A stretch of 60,079 bases of DNA from Oceanospirillum beijerinckii DSM 7166 (GTDB lineage: Bacteria > Pseudomonadota > Gammaproteobacteria > Pseudomonadales > Halomonadaceae), in the NCBI RefSeq assembly GCF_000422425.1, contig NZ_AULT01000042.1, forward strand, positions 1 through 60,079. The letters are read 5' to 3'. How positions within the stretch are numbered: the first letter of the stretch is position 1; every line of letters begins with the position of its first letter. A program made the translations under genes and the position numbers. The notes under the pieces are model-generated. The model did not search any database and was not told where the DNA came from. It saw nothing but the letters and a program-made list of their open reading frames with translations. This document shows, piece after piece, positions 8,969 to 17,784 of this stretch.

Positions 8969-10045
8969 GTGACCTCTACAGCTGCTCAATCCCGTCTGGA
9001 TGGACTGGACTTTGCCCGCTTTATCGCCTTTGTCGGCATGGTATTAGTGAACTTCCGCTTAGTGGTTAGCGGAGATGCCCCAACCGATCCCCATTTTTTA
9101 GACGGCCTTATTACCTTAATGGAAGGGCGGGCTGCGGCCACTTTTGTTGTGTTAGCCGGTATTGGTTTAGGACTGGCTCAGCTAAGAACTTCGCTCAATA
9201 CCATTACCGTAATCACACTAAAGCGTGCTGCCTTTTTATTCCTTCTTGGTCTGTTAAACCTGCTGGTCTTTGATGCGGATATTCTGCACTACTATGCCGT
9301 GTTCTTTCTGTTTGGTGCTTTGCTGCTGCCCTTGCGCAATGCTGGGTTAGTGTTGGCTATTGTGCTGCTGAACTGTCTGAGTGTACTGCTTCTTTTTATC
9401 CTGGATTATGACAAGGGGTGGAACTGGAGTGATTATAGCTACAGCGATTTTTGGACCCTGGAAGGTTTTGTGCGGCATCTGTTTTTTAACGGCTGGCACC
9501 CGGTTATTCCCTGGCTGAGCTATCTGCTATTTGGTGTTTTATTAAGTCGCTATGATCTGGCAAAACAGAAAACACAGTGCTTGCTGATGTTGTTGGGCGG
9601 GATTGCCGTTCTCGAAGCGGAGGTTGCCAGCGCTCTACTGCAACCAGAGCTGGCCGAGATTGATCCTGAACTGGCTTTGTTAGCCACCACAGAAGCTCTG
9701 CCGCCTATGCCGCTTTATATGCTGACGGGTCTCGGCTCCGCTTCTTTTGTCATCGGTTTATGTCTCTTGTTAAGTCGCTATATGTCCCGAGTCTCTCTAT
9801 TGGATCGCAACTTACTGGCTTGGTTTACCCCAGCGGGTCGTCAAACCCTCACTCTTTATCTCGCTCATATTTTTATTGGTATGGCTGTGCTGGAAGAGCT
9901 GGGTTATATCGGTAATGAATCCGTTGTTGTCGCATTTTCTGCCGCTGTGCTGTTTTGCCTGTTCGCAATGCTCTACGCCTGCATTTGGGGGCGCTATTTT
10001 AAACGTGGTCCGCTGGAAGCCCTGATGCGTCGGTTAACAGGCTAG
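8969..10045 (+). CDS. DUF418 / acyltransferase-like multi-pass membrane protein
   Basis: A 358-residue, strongly hydrophobic protein with about ten predicted membrane helices. The N-terminus (RLDGLDFARFIAFVGMVLVN) is the hallmark of DUF418 and heparan-glucosaminide-N-acetyltransferase-like proteins. The C-terminal LLAWFTPAGRQTLTLYLAH also fits the family. Translation starts at GTG 8969 behind an excellent AGGAGAGGAG site. It follows the two-component genes on the same strand with a 103-base gap. Members are thought to modify or sense envelope components, but the reaction is unknown. The presence of a sensor kinase upstream suggests an envelope response; this is an inference from position. Confidence 0.82.
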   Translation: MTSTAAQSRLDGLDFARFIAFVGMVLVNFRLVVSGDAPTDPHFLDGLITLMEGRAAATFVVLAGIGLGLAQLRTSLNTITVITLKRAAFLFLLGLLNLLVFDADILHYYAVFFLFGALLLPLRNAGLVLAIVLLNCLSVLLLFILDYDKGWNWSDYSYSDFWTLEGFVRHLFFNGWHPVIPWLSYLLFGVLLSRYDLAKQKTQCLLMLLGGIAVLEAEVASALLQPELAEIDPELALLATTEALPPMPLYMLTGLGSASFVIGLCLLLSRYMSRVSLLDRNLLAWFTPAGRQTLTLYLAHIFIGMAVLEELGYIGNESVVVAFSAAVLFCLFAMLYACIWGRYFKRGPLEALMRRLTG

Positions 10046-10175
10046 CGTTTGCTAGTCAGTTGGTCTGATCGACTCCTTTTTTGGCATGCTGGCCCTGACC
10101 GATGTTGTGGTTAACGATGGTTTGGTGATGATGACCCGCTATAACCAAGGGCGGGAATCAGGCCTAACGATTAGT

Positions 10176-10200
10176 GAAAAGTACTGTATGCCTACTTACC
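10176..10200 (+). repeat. 25-bp element, copy 1 (inverted relative to 19068-19092)
   Basis: A 25-base sequence beginning GAAAAGTACTG and ending CTACTTACC occurs here on the plus strand and again, exactly reverse-complemented, at 19068-19092. It contains the arms AAGTA and TACTT separated by 9 bases. This copy sits 17 bases beyond the stop of the solute-binding protein gene at 10218. Confidence 0.85.
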
Positions 10201-10217
10201 ATCCTACCTGAAGCAAA

Positions 10218-11033
10218 TTAGTTAACGTTTTGAATCCCGTACCGTTCTGCTAATTGCTGGAAGCGCCCATCACTACGCATTTTTGCCACCGCCTCATCTA
10301 AGGTTTTAACAATAATCTCTGCATCGGGATGGTTTTGATACATGCCTATATGCATCTCAACTCGGTAGCCTGTGAGAAAATACTGAAATGTATTGGGATA
10401 ACCAATAGCCATAGCGGTTGATGCGGCAACATTACAGTCCGAAATGGTCATCTCAAGCTTATCCTTGGCAATCAATCCTAAAATCTCCTCAAGGGCCTTA
10501 GCGCCGTGGATATGATGAATATCTTTAGATTCCTGATTGGCTAGTAACCACTCTCTTACCGGGCCGTCATAGGTATAACCGGCGACCAGAGCCATAGATC
10601 GCCCTGCCAGAGATTCAGCATCAGTCCAGTGATAATTACTCTTTTTTGAAGTCACGACAGATTGGCAGGTGGTTAAGATAGGTTTTTCAGGTAATAACAA
10701 GCCGCCACCATCTTCTCGACTCAGAGTCATCACGCCATCAATAGCTCCTGAACGTGCTTCCGCTAATACCCGCTTCCAAGGCTTTAATTCGTACTCGATC
10801 CGAAGACCCAGAGGTTCCAGAGCCATTCTGGCAAACTCAACAAAAAATCCGGGGTGTTTTGCACTCTTATCACAAATGTAGGGGCAATAAGGATCTGATG
10901 CGAACACCAGCGTGGAATCTTCTCGAAAGTCACTACGGTTATCTGCAAAGCTGAGATGACTAAACAGAGCCAGAGTACAAATGAGGCATCTTGAGGCGGT
11001 TTGAAATAACAGAGGATTAGATAAAGACAACAT
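10218..11033 (-). CDS. Periplasmic solute-binding protein, family 3 (amino-acid type)
   Basis: A 271-residue protein with an N-terminal signal peptide (hydrophobic LICTLALFSHLSFA, cleavage near residue 30) followed by an SBP_bac_3 fold: FVEFARMALEPLGLRIEYELKPW, then LAEARSGAIDGVMTL, and a C-terminal IVKTLDEAVAKMRSDGRF helix. Such proteins bind polar amino acids or related compounds in the periplasm. No ABC permease or ATPase gene lies nearby, so it is an orphan binding protein that may feed a distant transporter or act in sensing. It has a start at ATG 11033 preceded by AAGGAAGGC-like bases. Confidence 0.85.
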   Translation of the reverse strand: MLSLSNPLLFQTASRCLICTLALFSHLSFADNRSDFREDSTLVFASDPYCPYICDKSAKHPGFFVEFARMALEPLGLRIEYELKPWKRVLAEARSGAIDGVMTLSREDGGGLLLPEKPILTTCQSVVTSKKSNYHWTDAESLAGRSMALVAGYTYDGPVREWLLANQESKDIHHIHGAKALEEILGLIAKDKLEMTISDCNVAASTAMAIGYPNTFQYFLTGYRVEMHIGMYQNHPDAEIIVKTLDEAVAKMRSDGRFQQLAERYGIQNVN

Positions 11034-11149
11034 ATGCCTTCCTTTTTAGGTTCTTAATCCAATGTTAGTGAAGATTAACAGGCTTATGTGAGATTTTTAA
11101 CAACAAACTCTGTGAAAAATTCACCGTGATAAGATCGATGAATTGAAAA

Positions 11150-11178
11150 AGCCCCATCTTGATCAACAAGATAAGGCT
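11150..11178 (-). terminator. Intrinsic terminator after tag
   Basis: On the minus strand AGCC-tt-ATCTTG pairs with CAAGAT-gg-GGCT around a 5-base loop and is followed directly by TTTTTC. It lies about 70 bases past the tag stop codon. Confidence 0.85.
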
Positions 11179-11245
11179 AATAAATCAGTTGGTAGGGATA
11201 GAGGAAGCAGGCCAAAAACCTTTATCTGCAGACTTTGTTTAAAGC

Positions 11246-11914
11246 TTACAAACTTGGGATATCCGTATTAGCCCTGGCGGTTAAACACTTCTCACGCATA
11301 AAGCAGCCTTCAAGATGGTCATTAACCATCCCCATCGCCTGCATAAAGGCATAACAGGTGGTCGGGCCAACAAACTTCCAACCCCGTTTTTTCAAATCTT
11401 TACTCATCTGCTGGGAGATCTCGGTCTGACCGAGCTTGCTTAAAGTGCTGTAATCCATTTTATCAGGACGCTGTTCAGCACTTGGCTCGTAGTGCCAGAA
11501 GTAAGCGGCTAAAGAACCAAACTCCTGCTGCATCTCAATCGCACGAGCAGCATTATTAATCGTCGCGCTGATCTTGCCTTTATGGCGGATAATGCCTGCA
11601 TCTTGCAGCAAACGATCAACGTCTGACTCATCAAACTGGGCTACTTGGTGAAAATCAAAACCAGCAAATGCCGAACGAAAGTTTTCCCGTTTGCGCAGAA
11701 TAGTGATCCAGCTTAGGCCCGACTGAAAACCTTCCAAACAGATCTTTTCAAATAAACGAATATCATCGGTAACTGGCATGCCCCATTCGTTGTCGTGGTA
11801 GTGTCGATAGAGTTCATCATCTTCGCCACACCACCAACAGCGGCACTGCTGATCCGGGCCCGTTAATAGGCCTGTTTTCTCTTCTGCCTTGTTTTCAGCA
11901 TTCTCGTTAGCCAT
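11246..11914 (-). CDS. tag: DNA-3-methyladenine glycosylase I
   Basis: A 222-residue HhH-family base excision glycosylase that removes N3-methyladenine from alkylated DNA. Diagnostic stretches are CWWCGEDDELYRHYHDNEWG at the N-terminus, FEKICLEGFQSGLSWITIL, the RKRENFRSAF motif, GPTTCYAFMQAMGMVNDHL and C-terminal zinc-type cysteines. The start was placed at ATG 11914, which has AAGGGAAG a few bases before it and gives a short charged leader (MANENAENKAEEK) in front of the conserved domain. The frame extends upstream to 12019, but with membrane-like composition that the family lacks. It is a single gene, ended by the terminator at 11150-11178. Confidence 0.93.
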   Translation of the reverse strand: MANENAENKAEEKTGLLTGPDQQCRCWWCGEDDELYRHYHDNEWGMPVTDDIRLFEKICLEGFQSGLSWITILRKRENFRSAFAGFDFHQVAQFDESDVDRLLQDAGIIRHKGKISATINNAARAIEMQQEFGSLAAYFWHYEPSAEQRPDKMDYSTLSKLGQTEISQQMSKDLKKRGWKFVGPTTCYAFMQAMGMVNDHLEGCFMREKCLTARANTDIPSL

Positions 11915-12021
11915 CTTTACTTCCCTTTTCTGCGTATGAGTGATTAAGTGCAAGCCTAACACAGCGACACTGTATATAAAAACAGCCATACCATATATAC
12001 AATCAGAAGGAAGGGGCAAAG

Positions 12022-12050
12022 TATGCAGGAACCATTACAGATCCTGCATA
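12022..12050 (-). terminator. Hairpin after the aminotransferase-transglutaminase gene
   Basis: TATGCAGGA and TCCTGCATA form a perfect 9-bp stem around an 11-base loop, 20 bases beyond the stop codon of the minus-strand gene. Only a short CTTTG follows on that strand, so termination strength is uncertain. Confidence 0.5.
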
Positions 12051-12070
12051 AAAAATCTGATGGTTAAACG

Positions 12071-14029
12071 CTACTCCTCAAAGCCAGCCTCAGCTAACTC
12101 AATATCAGGCAGATTCTCCGCCACCATTTGCACCGTGTCGTAAGTCTCCAGAGCATAAATAACCTGAGGTAGAGGCTCTGGATAAACGCCCGGCAGATCG
12201 GCTTCTCCTTCCGTAACAATCGAGTAAGCCAGTTGCTCTTTGGGCGGACAAAACTGGGCATCAACGCCTTCTTTGCCCAGATCTAATTGCTCTACCCGGT
12301 TACCTCGGGCATCCAGCCGATACCAGCCGCATTGCTCAAGGTAGACAGCATTTAAACCATGCAAACAAAACGGAGGCTGTTGATGGGAAATGGTCAGACG
12401 CTGATAACACAATCCGGCAGGAATAGCATTCGCACGCAACAAAGCGGCTAAGAGATGACTTTTGGCGTAACAATAGCCTGTACCGTGCTTAAGCACATCC
12501 GAGGCTTTGCAGGTGACGGGGTTTAACTGAAAATCCCAGCTGTGTTTAATCTGGTCTCGTACATACTCAAAGCATTTTTTAGCGATCTCAGTTTTATTAT
12601 CTGTACCTTCAGCCAGTTGCTTGGCCAACTGTAGGATTTCCGGTTGTTGCCAGTCGATATCCTTGCTTACCGCCAGAAAGGGCTCCAGATCTTCCGGATG
12701 TAAGTCAGTTGTTTTCAGATCAATAGCTTGTGGCTCATAGGCTTGTAGACCGGCGGCCGGAGTCTGATTGAGCACTTGAGATAGCACCCGTTTTAAAATG
12801 CTCATCGCCTTATCAATCTCTTTTTGACCGAACGTCAGCGCAGGCATAAAACGCAGGGTATCGGGCCTTGGCGCATTCAATAGCAAACCGTGCTCTAACG
12901 CCTTAGCGACAATATCCGGGGCAGATACAGATCCTGTATCCAATGCCAGCAACAAGCCTTTACCCCGAACAGTCCCCAGACCAAATTCTGCAGATAGCTG
13001 TTCCAGAGATTGCTTTAGATAGTCGCTGCTGGTGTTCATCTGATCCAAAAATTCAGGTTTTAACACTTCGGAAAGAACAGCATCAGATACCGCACACATC
13101 AGCGGATTACCGTTATAAGTACCGCCTTGATCACCGTAATCAAAACAACTGACTGATTCATCAACCAGCAAAGCCGAGATCGGCACACCGCCACCCAATC
13201 CCTTACCCAAGGTCATCATATGAGGTTTGATACCGTAATGCTGATAAGCAAACAAACTGCCTGTCCGGCCAATCCCTGTCTGTACCTCATCAACAATCAA
13301 TAACAGATTATGCTGATGACACAGTTGCTCCAGTCCTTTAATAAACTCAGGATCAGCGGGAATTACACCGCCTTCTCCCTGCACCAGCTCCAGCATAATA
13401 GCGACGGTATTGGGGTTAATGGCTTGCTCTGTGGCGATTAGATCATTGTAATCCACCTTAGTAAAGCCACTGACCTTGGGTTCAAACAGAGACTCAAATG
13501 CCGCTTTACCGCATGCCGACATGGTAGCCAGCGTCCGACCATGAAAAGCGTGATTAAAGGTAATAATATTGAACGCACCTTGCTTGTGCTTCTGCCCCCA
13601 CTTCCGCGCCAGCTTAATCGCCCCTTCGTTAGCTTCCGCACCGCTGTTGGCAAAAAACACCTGATCAAACACCGAGTTTTCACACAGCTTTTGTGCCAGA
13701 CTCAACATCGGCTGGTTATAAAACGCCGGACCTGGATTCACTAACAAACCCGCTTGTTCAGCGAGTGTTTGCTGAATAATCTGAGGACTATGGCCCAGAG
13801 TATTCACCGCCCAGCCCTGTATCAGATCCAGATAGGCTTTGCCCTGATCGTCATACAGATAATGACCTTCACCACGGACCATGGCGAAGTCAGGCCGAGG
13901 CGTAATCGGTATCAGATGTTTTTTCTGTGTACCGATTTTTTGTGCACAGTTTTTCTGAACACCGGCCTTCTGTGTGTCTGTCTTGTGGATGTTGGCTGGC
14001 TGACTGGACAGCTGAGATGTGCTTTGCAT
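12071..14029 (-). CDS. Fusion: class-III aminotransferase + transglutaminase-like domain
   Basis: A 652-residue two-domain protein. Residues about 40-420 form a PLP-dependent class-III aminotransferase close to acetylornithine/4-aminobutyrate aminotransferases: [34 protein letters not shown] and the PLP lysine K276 in [10 protein letters not shown]. Residues about 455-640 form a transglutaminase-like cysteine-protease fold with a complete candidate triad: C520 ([12 protein letters not shown]), H557 (CLHGLNAVY) and D573 (RLDARGN). The aminotransferase moves the amino group of an ornithine- or GABA-like omega-amino compound. The second domain could form or cleave an isopeptide or amide bond. 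The first 37 residues are a degenerate TQK-rich repeat with no known role. AAGGAAT precedes ATG 14029. It stands alone as a transcription unit. Confidence 0.88.
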   Translation of the reverse strand: MQSTSQLSSQPANIHKTDTQKAGVQKNCAQKIGTQKKHLIPITPRPDFAMVRGEGHYLYDDQGKAYLDLIQGWAVNTLGHSPQIIQQTLAEQAGLLVNPGPAFYNQPMLSLAQKLCENSVFDQVFFANSGAEANEGAIKLARKWGQKHKQGAFNIITFNHAFHGRTLATMSACGKAAFESLFEPKVSGFTKVDYNDLIATEQAINPNTVAIMLELVQGEGGVIPADPEFIKGLEQLCHQHNLLLIVDEVQTGIGRTGSLFAYQHYGIKPHMMTLGKGLGGGVPISALLVDESVSCFDYGDQGGTYNGNPLMCAVSDAVLSEVLKPEFLDQMNTSSDYLKQSLEQLSAEFGLGTVRGKGLLLALDTGSVSAPDIVAKALEHGLLLNAPRPDTLRFMPALTFGQKEIDKAMSILKRVLSQVLNQTPAAGLQAYEPQAIDLKTTDLHPEDLEPFLAVSKDIDWQQPEILQLAKQLAEGTDNKTEIAKKCFEYVRDQIKHSWDFQLNPVTCKASDVLKHGTGYCYAKSHLLAALLRANAIPAGLCYQRLTISHQQPPFCLHGLNAVYLEQCGWYRLDARGNRVEQLDLGKEGVDAQFCPPKEQLAYSIVTEGEADLPGVYPEPLPQVIYALETYDTVQMVAENLPDIELAEAGFEE

Positions 14030-14171
14030 CGTGATATTCCTTTATTAATCACTTTATAAAGAGCCCTGGATAACCCGATTCTTTTTGCAATACGCAGCCT
14101 CTGGCTAACAAGCGCTCTGAAAGAGGGTTACAGGGGATTTTTGATCAGCCCGGCATCCTGCAGGCACAAAA

Positions 14172-14199
14172 AAAGCCGCAGGATCTAACCTGCGGCTTT
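14172..14199. terminator. Bidirectional-looking hairpin
   Basis: AAAGCCGCAGG (14172-14182) and CCTGCGGCTTT (14189-14199) form a perfect 11-bp stem with a 6-base loop, an A-run before it and T-rich sequence after it. Its core is nearly the same as that of the terminator at 1320-1351. No plus-strand gene ends just upstream, so it may insulate the following small frame. Confidence 0.7.
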
Positions 14200-14221
14200 C
14201 TGGTTTTGGTACGCGTTAATT

Positions 14222-14419
14222 GTGTTTTATCAACGTCGTCGAGATCCAACACCCAGACAGGCACAGGCATTCGATACACGGCGTCGCAGTGTATGTGCAA
14301 TGAAGCAAGCCGTGTTTTGGGCATTGGTGAAAGTATTCATAGCGCGGGAGTATGGAGCCAACAAGATGGACCGTCAAGCTCAACTTTCCATCAGCGTGCC
14401 GGACTTAGGCTATCAATAG
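14222..14419 (+). CDS. Possible small protein (65 aa), unrecognised
   Basis: A GTG-initiated frame encodes 65 residues with a basic N-terminal half (YQRRRDPTPRQAQAFDTRRR) and a second part AVFWALVKVFIAREYGANKM that could be an amphipathic or membrane helix. An internal ATG at 14300 would give only that second part. Its stop lies inside the left arm of the hairpin at 14415-14440, an arrangement typical of a short transcription unit. No ribosome binding site is visible and no relative is recognised, so this may be non-coding. Confidence 0.25.
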   Translation: MFYQRRRDPTPRQAQAFDTRRRSVCAMKQAVFWALVKVFIAREYGANKMDRQAQLSISVPDLGYQ

Positions 14420-14440
14420 CCTGAAAGATATCAGGCTATT
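14415..14440. terminator. Perfect hairpin between small ORF and MFS remnant
   Basis: AATAGCCTGA and TCAGGCTATT form a 10-bp perfect stem around AAGATA, with short T-rich flanks on both strands. It could terminate both the small plus-strand frame and the minus-strand MFS gene. Confidence 0.65.
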
Positions 14441-14491
14441 TTAGGGGTGTTTTCTCTCCTCCTTCAACCTTCAACACTCCCCCTTCAACAC

Positions 14492-15801
14492 TCAACAGGG
14501 CTCAACACTGACAACAGATGGACTTCTCCCCCGCCAATAAATGACTGCTGTAATCAGCACCAACAGAACTCCGGCAACAGCCAGAAGATCATACATCAGA
14601 GCCAGTGATCCGGTTTGATTCAGAATCTGTCCTGCCAGCACATTCCCCAAACTCCCGCCTATTGCAGAAGCCACCATACCAATGCCACTTAGCTGCATGG
14701 TCGCAATGGGTGAGTAACGTTGAGACAACCAGGAAGAAAGCACACCCCAGACAGGGAAGTACATCAACCCATAACCTGCTCCGGCTAAAAAGGCATAACT
14801 CAAAGGATCAAAACTAAAGGCTGCTAAACCTACAGAAAAGCCAGAGGCCATCAGCAACAAAGTCACATCGTGGCCTTTTTGTCCGCTAAACGTCCAATTA
14901 ATAAGCCACACGCCATGCCACTTATACCGATTACGGACCAGGTTGAGCCTGCCAGAGATGACATAGGCTCTAACTCATCCAGATATGTATTGAGCCAACC
15001 TGTAAAGGTCATACAGATCATCCCAACCAGAAAATAGATCAGGCCGCTGAAAAAGGCCCTTTGCTCGGTAAAACTGGCCATAAGTAGCTGACGGGTTGTC
15101 AAAGCCACCAGCGCCTCTTCTTTTAGTTGATGTCCGGTACTCCGGGATGGATGAGAAGTACCATGAGAGCCATCTTGTACAGTATTTTCAGGCAGGCCTG
15201 ACGAAAGAGCGTGAAAGTCCAGTCCCTGCTGTTCACCCTCTGCTAACTGCTCTCGTACCAACCTCAACACCATACTCAAAGTCACCAGCCACACGATACA
15301 GGCAACAACAGCAACAAGAGCCCAAACCGATTGCCAGCCAAATACCGGTACCCACCACAACAAAATCAAACCGTTGATACCATAACCCCAGGCCGTACCA
15401 CTGCTTGCCAGCGTCAATCGACTGGCGGCACTTTCCGGGGGGGCAAAGCGGCTGATTAAACCGACAATAGCACTCCAGCTCACTGCAGCACTAAACACCA
15501 GGCCAAAGAGTACGCCTATCATGATGTAGGGATCGGAGAAGACAAAAAGTGACAGTAACAACAGGCCTGCAGCCCCTCCCGTGATCAGCACCAGTTTTTC
15601 AGCCGGGACCCAACGCCCCAAAAAACCAACACTTAGAGCACCGGCCAGATAAGCGACCTGAGTCGTAATACCCGCCGTCGTCAGATACCAATGATTTAAG
15701 CCCAAGGGCTCGCGCATCAGCGGGAACAGCGCAGAAAACAGAAACAGTCCGAATCCATGACTAACCACCTGATTCGCGGCCAAAATAAATGCCATCGGCA
15801 T
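14492..15801 (-). pseudogene. MFS transporter (YbfB/YjiJ-like), broken by one frameshift
   Basis: Two overlapping minus-strand frames together make a 12-helix major facilitator of about 430 residues. The first (15801 to 14863) covers helices 1 to about 8 and ends GLLIGRLADKKATM. The second (from about 14880 to 14492) resumes with GHDVTLLLMASGFSVGL and carries the remaining helices. The joint falls at a run of five A on the coding strand (T-run 14876-14880). One additional A would restore the expected loop GRLADKKGHDV. So the gene has either lost one base in a homopolymer or the assembly has an error there. It is divergent from the LysR gene at 15940, which probably controls it. Confidence 0.85.
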
Positions 15802-15847
15802 AATAAATACTCTGCAAAATGTTGGTAATAAGATCTGATACGTTTAC

Positions 15848-15864
15848 CTGATCGCTTTGATCAG
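15848..15864. promoter_or_regulatory. Candidate LysR operator
   Basis: CTGATC-GCTTT-GATCAG is a perfect 6+6 inverted repeat in the 138-base region between the divergent MFS and LysR genes. Further TGATCA-like half sites lie nearby (around 15879). LysR proteins commonly bind such dyads between themselves and a divergent target. Confidence 0.5.
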
Positions 15865-15939
15865 CATCTTATTTCACTTGATCAACTTCAACATATCGAT
15901 AAATATTGATTTCTACATTCAATAAAATTGAACATAACA

Positions 15940-16797
15940 ATGAAAGACCTTCCGATTACTCTGTTAAGAACCTTTGTTACAGCAGCCCGCACATTGAATC
16001 TGACGCAAACAGCGCAACTTCTGCATAAAGCGCCATCAACGATCAGTATGCAGTTAAATCGACTGGAAGAGTGCTTGGATGCCACCTTACTGGAACGGGG
16101 ACAATACGGTGTACGCTTAACGGCTGCGGGAAAAAAGCTGGAAGAAGATGCCCGCCAATTAATCAGTTTGCATGATCAGATTGTCGGTAATTACCAGCAC
16201 GGCACCGTCAAAGGCACCGTACGATTGGGCACCCATGATCAATACGCCACTCGGGTACTGACTCCGATACTGGAAGCCTTTGTGCAATCCTATCCCGAAG
16301 CCAATCTGGAAGTATTCAGCGATCACAGGCCCCAGGTACTGATCGATATGCTGCGCGATGGCAAGCTGGATATCATTCTGATCGAGATGCCCGCACAATC
16401 AGAAGGTGGCGAACGCCTCACTCATGATGAGCTGGTGTGGGTCTGCTCTCAGGTTCATCCGGTGACACAGCGCATACCGTTACCACTGGCCGTTTTCCCT
16501 GAGGGGTGTTACCACAGAGAATGCGCCCAAAGCACATTGAAAGCAGCAGGAATGGACTACCGAATCGCTTTTGGCAGCCAAAGCCGTGCCGGTATTCTAT
16601 CTGCGGTCAGAGCTGGGATTGGTGTCGGAGTGCTGCCGCGCTCAACAGTAGAGCCGGATATGATGGTGATTGAATCAAGTCTGCCCAAACTGCCTAAAAC
16701 CAATACCACGCTGTTTGTGGCAGAGCAGGTTAACGAAGCCACCCAGAGACTGGCCAACACCATTAGAGAAAGTGCCCGGGATGGCTTACTGCATTAA
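15940..16797 (+). CDS. LysR-family transcriptional regulator
   Basis: A 285-residue regulator. The N-terminal winged helix (LLRTFVTAARTLNLTQTAQL, then APSTISMQLNRLEECL and LLERGQYGVRLTAAG) is typical of LysR, and a two-lobed effector domain fills about 90-285. ATG 15940 begins the standard KDLPITLLRTF start; a TTG four codons earlier is less likely. The spacing to the divergent MFS gene and the dyad between them suggest control of that transporter. Effector unknown. It may now be a regulator without a working target, since the transporter is frameshifted. Confidence 0.9.
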   Translation: MKDLPITLLRTFVTAARTLNLTQTAQLLHKAPSTISMQLNRLEECLDATLLERGQYGVRLTAAGKKLEEDARQLISLHDQIVGNYQHGTVKGTVRLGTHDQYATRVLTPILEAFVQSYPEANLEVFSDHRPQVLIDMLRDGKLDIILIEMPAQSEGGERLTHDELVWVCSQVHPVTQRIPLPLAVFPEGCYHRECAQSTLKAAGMDYRIAFGSQSRAGILSAVRAGIGVGVLPRSTVEPDMMVIESSLPKLPKTNTTLFVAEQVNEATQRLANTIRESARDGLLH

Positions 16798-16830
16798 CTG
16801 CTAACAGATCACTCTGCATTAACAGATAGC

Positions 16831-17784
16831 TTAGATTCTGTCTTTATTACGGGCGATATAATCGCGGCCTGTCAGGCTGGAGGTCAGCAGATCATCATCC
16901 AGCAGCTCCAGGAAAGCACGGCACTTTTTAGCGTTATCCAGTTTAAATTTGTCGCCGTCTTCGCTGTAAGCCAAAGCACCGGAGTAGTAATCTTTGCTTT
17001 TGGCATACTCAATCAACTGCTCATTGGTTACACCCGCCTCAATCACAGCCGACTCATTAAAAACTTTCACAAACTTACGGGCAAAGCCGGTTTCTTCCGC
17101 AACCTTACCGGCAAACTTCTCCAGACCATCAACCAGCCCCATCTCTTGCAGTTGCTCTGTGCAACGACTGGCTTTTTCATGGATGATTTTCTTGAAGTTA
17201 AGCTGAGACTCCAGGGCCTTAACATTCTCGATCAGGATATTTTCGCCCAGCTGCATAAAGACAAAGTTAGGCCCAATCTTCAGCACATCCTGATCCAGTT
17301 TGATAATGCGGGTTTCGTGGGCGGTCAGATTGAGCATGCCACGATCTGCATTCAGCAGAGATACACTGTAAACATGTTGGTAGAACCCGGCCAGAACGCC
17401 GTTCGCATCTTCCAGCATCAGAATAATAGCTTTGATCGAAGACAGCTTATTATCCGCAACCTGGAAAGTATCCAGCTCACCTTCTTTGGCTAACTCCATC
17501 GCCTCAGCCAGCACTGAAAATTCGCTTGGCTGATCATCAAAATCAAACTGATACAGCGCATGTTTGCGTTCATCGTGATCAGACAGCAAAGGCGCAGTAA
17601 AACCTTCATTGTCGATATACTTCTGTTCCAAAGAAGCGCAGAACTCTTTTTTGCAATCATTCAGGCCGCTGCTATCCAGACCAGAGTCTTTGATTTCGCC
17701 CTCTTCATCGACAAAATACACCCGAATCCCTGTGCTGCGATCCACTAACTGCTTAAGTGCGTCTTTTACTTCTTGGCTATTCAC
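16831..17784 (-). CDS. KwaB-like protein (DUF4868, Kiwa defence family), no KwaA nearby
   Basis: A 317-residue soluble protein resembling DUF4868/KwaB of the two-gene Kiwa anti-phage system. Support comes from the length, the TAHETRIIKLDQDVLKIG and PNFVFMQLGENILIENVKAL core followed by FKKIIHEKA, and an overall alternation of a beta-rich first half with a helical second half. The start is GTG 17784, with AGGAAGG seven bases before it; a longer frame from TTG 17832 lacks this. In Kiwa, membrane KwaA senses infection and KwaB acts on DNA. Here no four-helix KwaA gene is adjacent on either side. The neighbours are a LysR gene and a solute-binding protein gene. A 10+10 palindrome lies 54 bases upstream. 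Confidence 0.7.
   Translation of the reverse strand: MNSQEVKDALKQLVDRSTGIRVYFVDEEGEIKDSGLDSSGLNDCKKEFCASLEQKYIDNEGFTAPLLSDHDERKHALYQFDFDDQPSEFSVLAEAMELAKEGELDTFQVADNKLSSIKAIILMLEDANGVLAGFYQHVYSVSLLNADRGMLNLTAHETRIIKLDQDVLKIGPNFVFMQLGENILIENVKALESQLNFKKIIHEKASRCTEQLQEMGLVDGLEKFAGKVAEETGFARKFVKVFNESAVIEAGVTNEQLIEYAKSKDYYSGALAYSEDGDKFKLDNAKKCRAFLELLDDDLLTSSLTGRDYIARNKDRI

Larger units (their letters stand above)
14030..14491. other. Intergenic region with two hairpins and a possible small ORF
   Basis: The region between the fusion gene start and the MFS remnant carries the promoter side of the fusion gene, a strong hairpin at 14172-14199, a 65-codon plus-strand frame and a second perfect hairpin at 14415-14440. 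Past 14440 there are C/T-rich imperfect repeats of CTTCAACACTC around 14461-14500. Confidence 0.5.

Noticed and set aside
10086-10211. Plus-strand frame after the DUF418 gene (MLALTDVVVNDGLVMMTRYN...), faintly FixH-like
   Set aside because: Short, without a start signal; the similarity is too weak to name. It includes the 25-bp repeat at its end.
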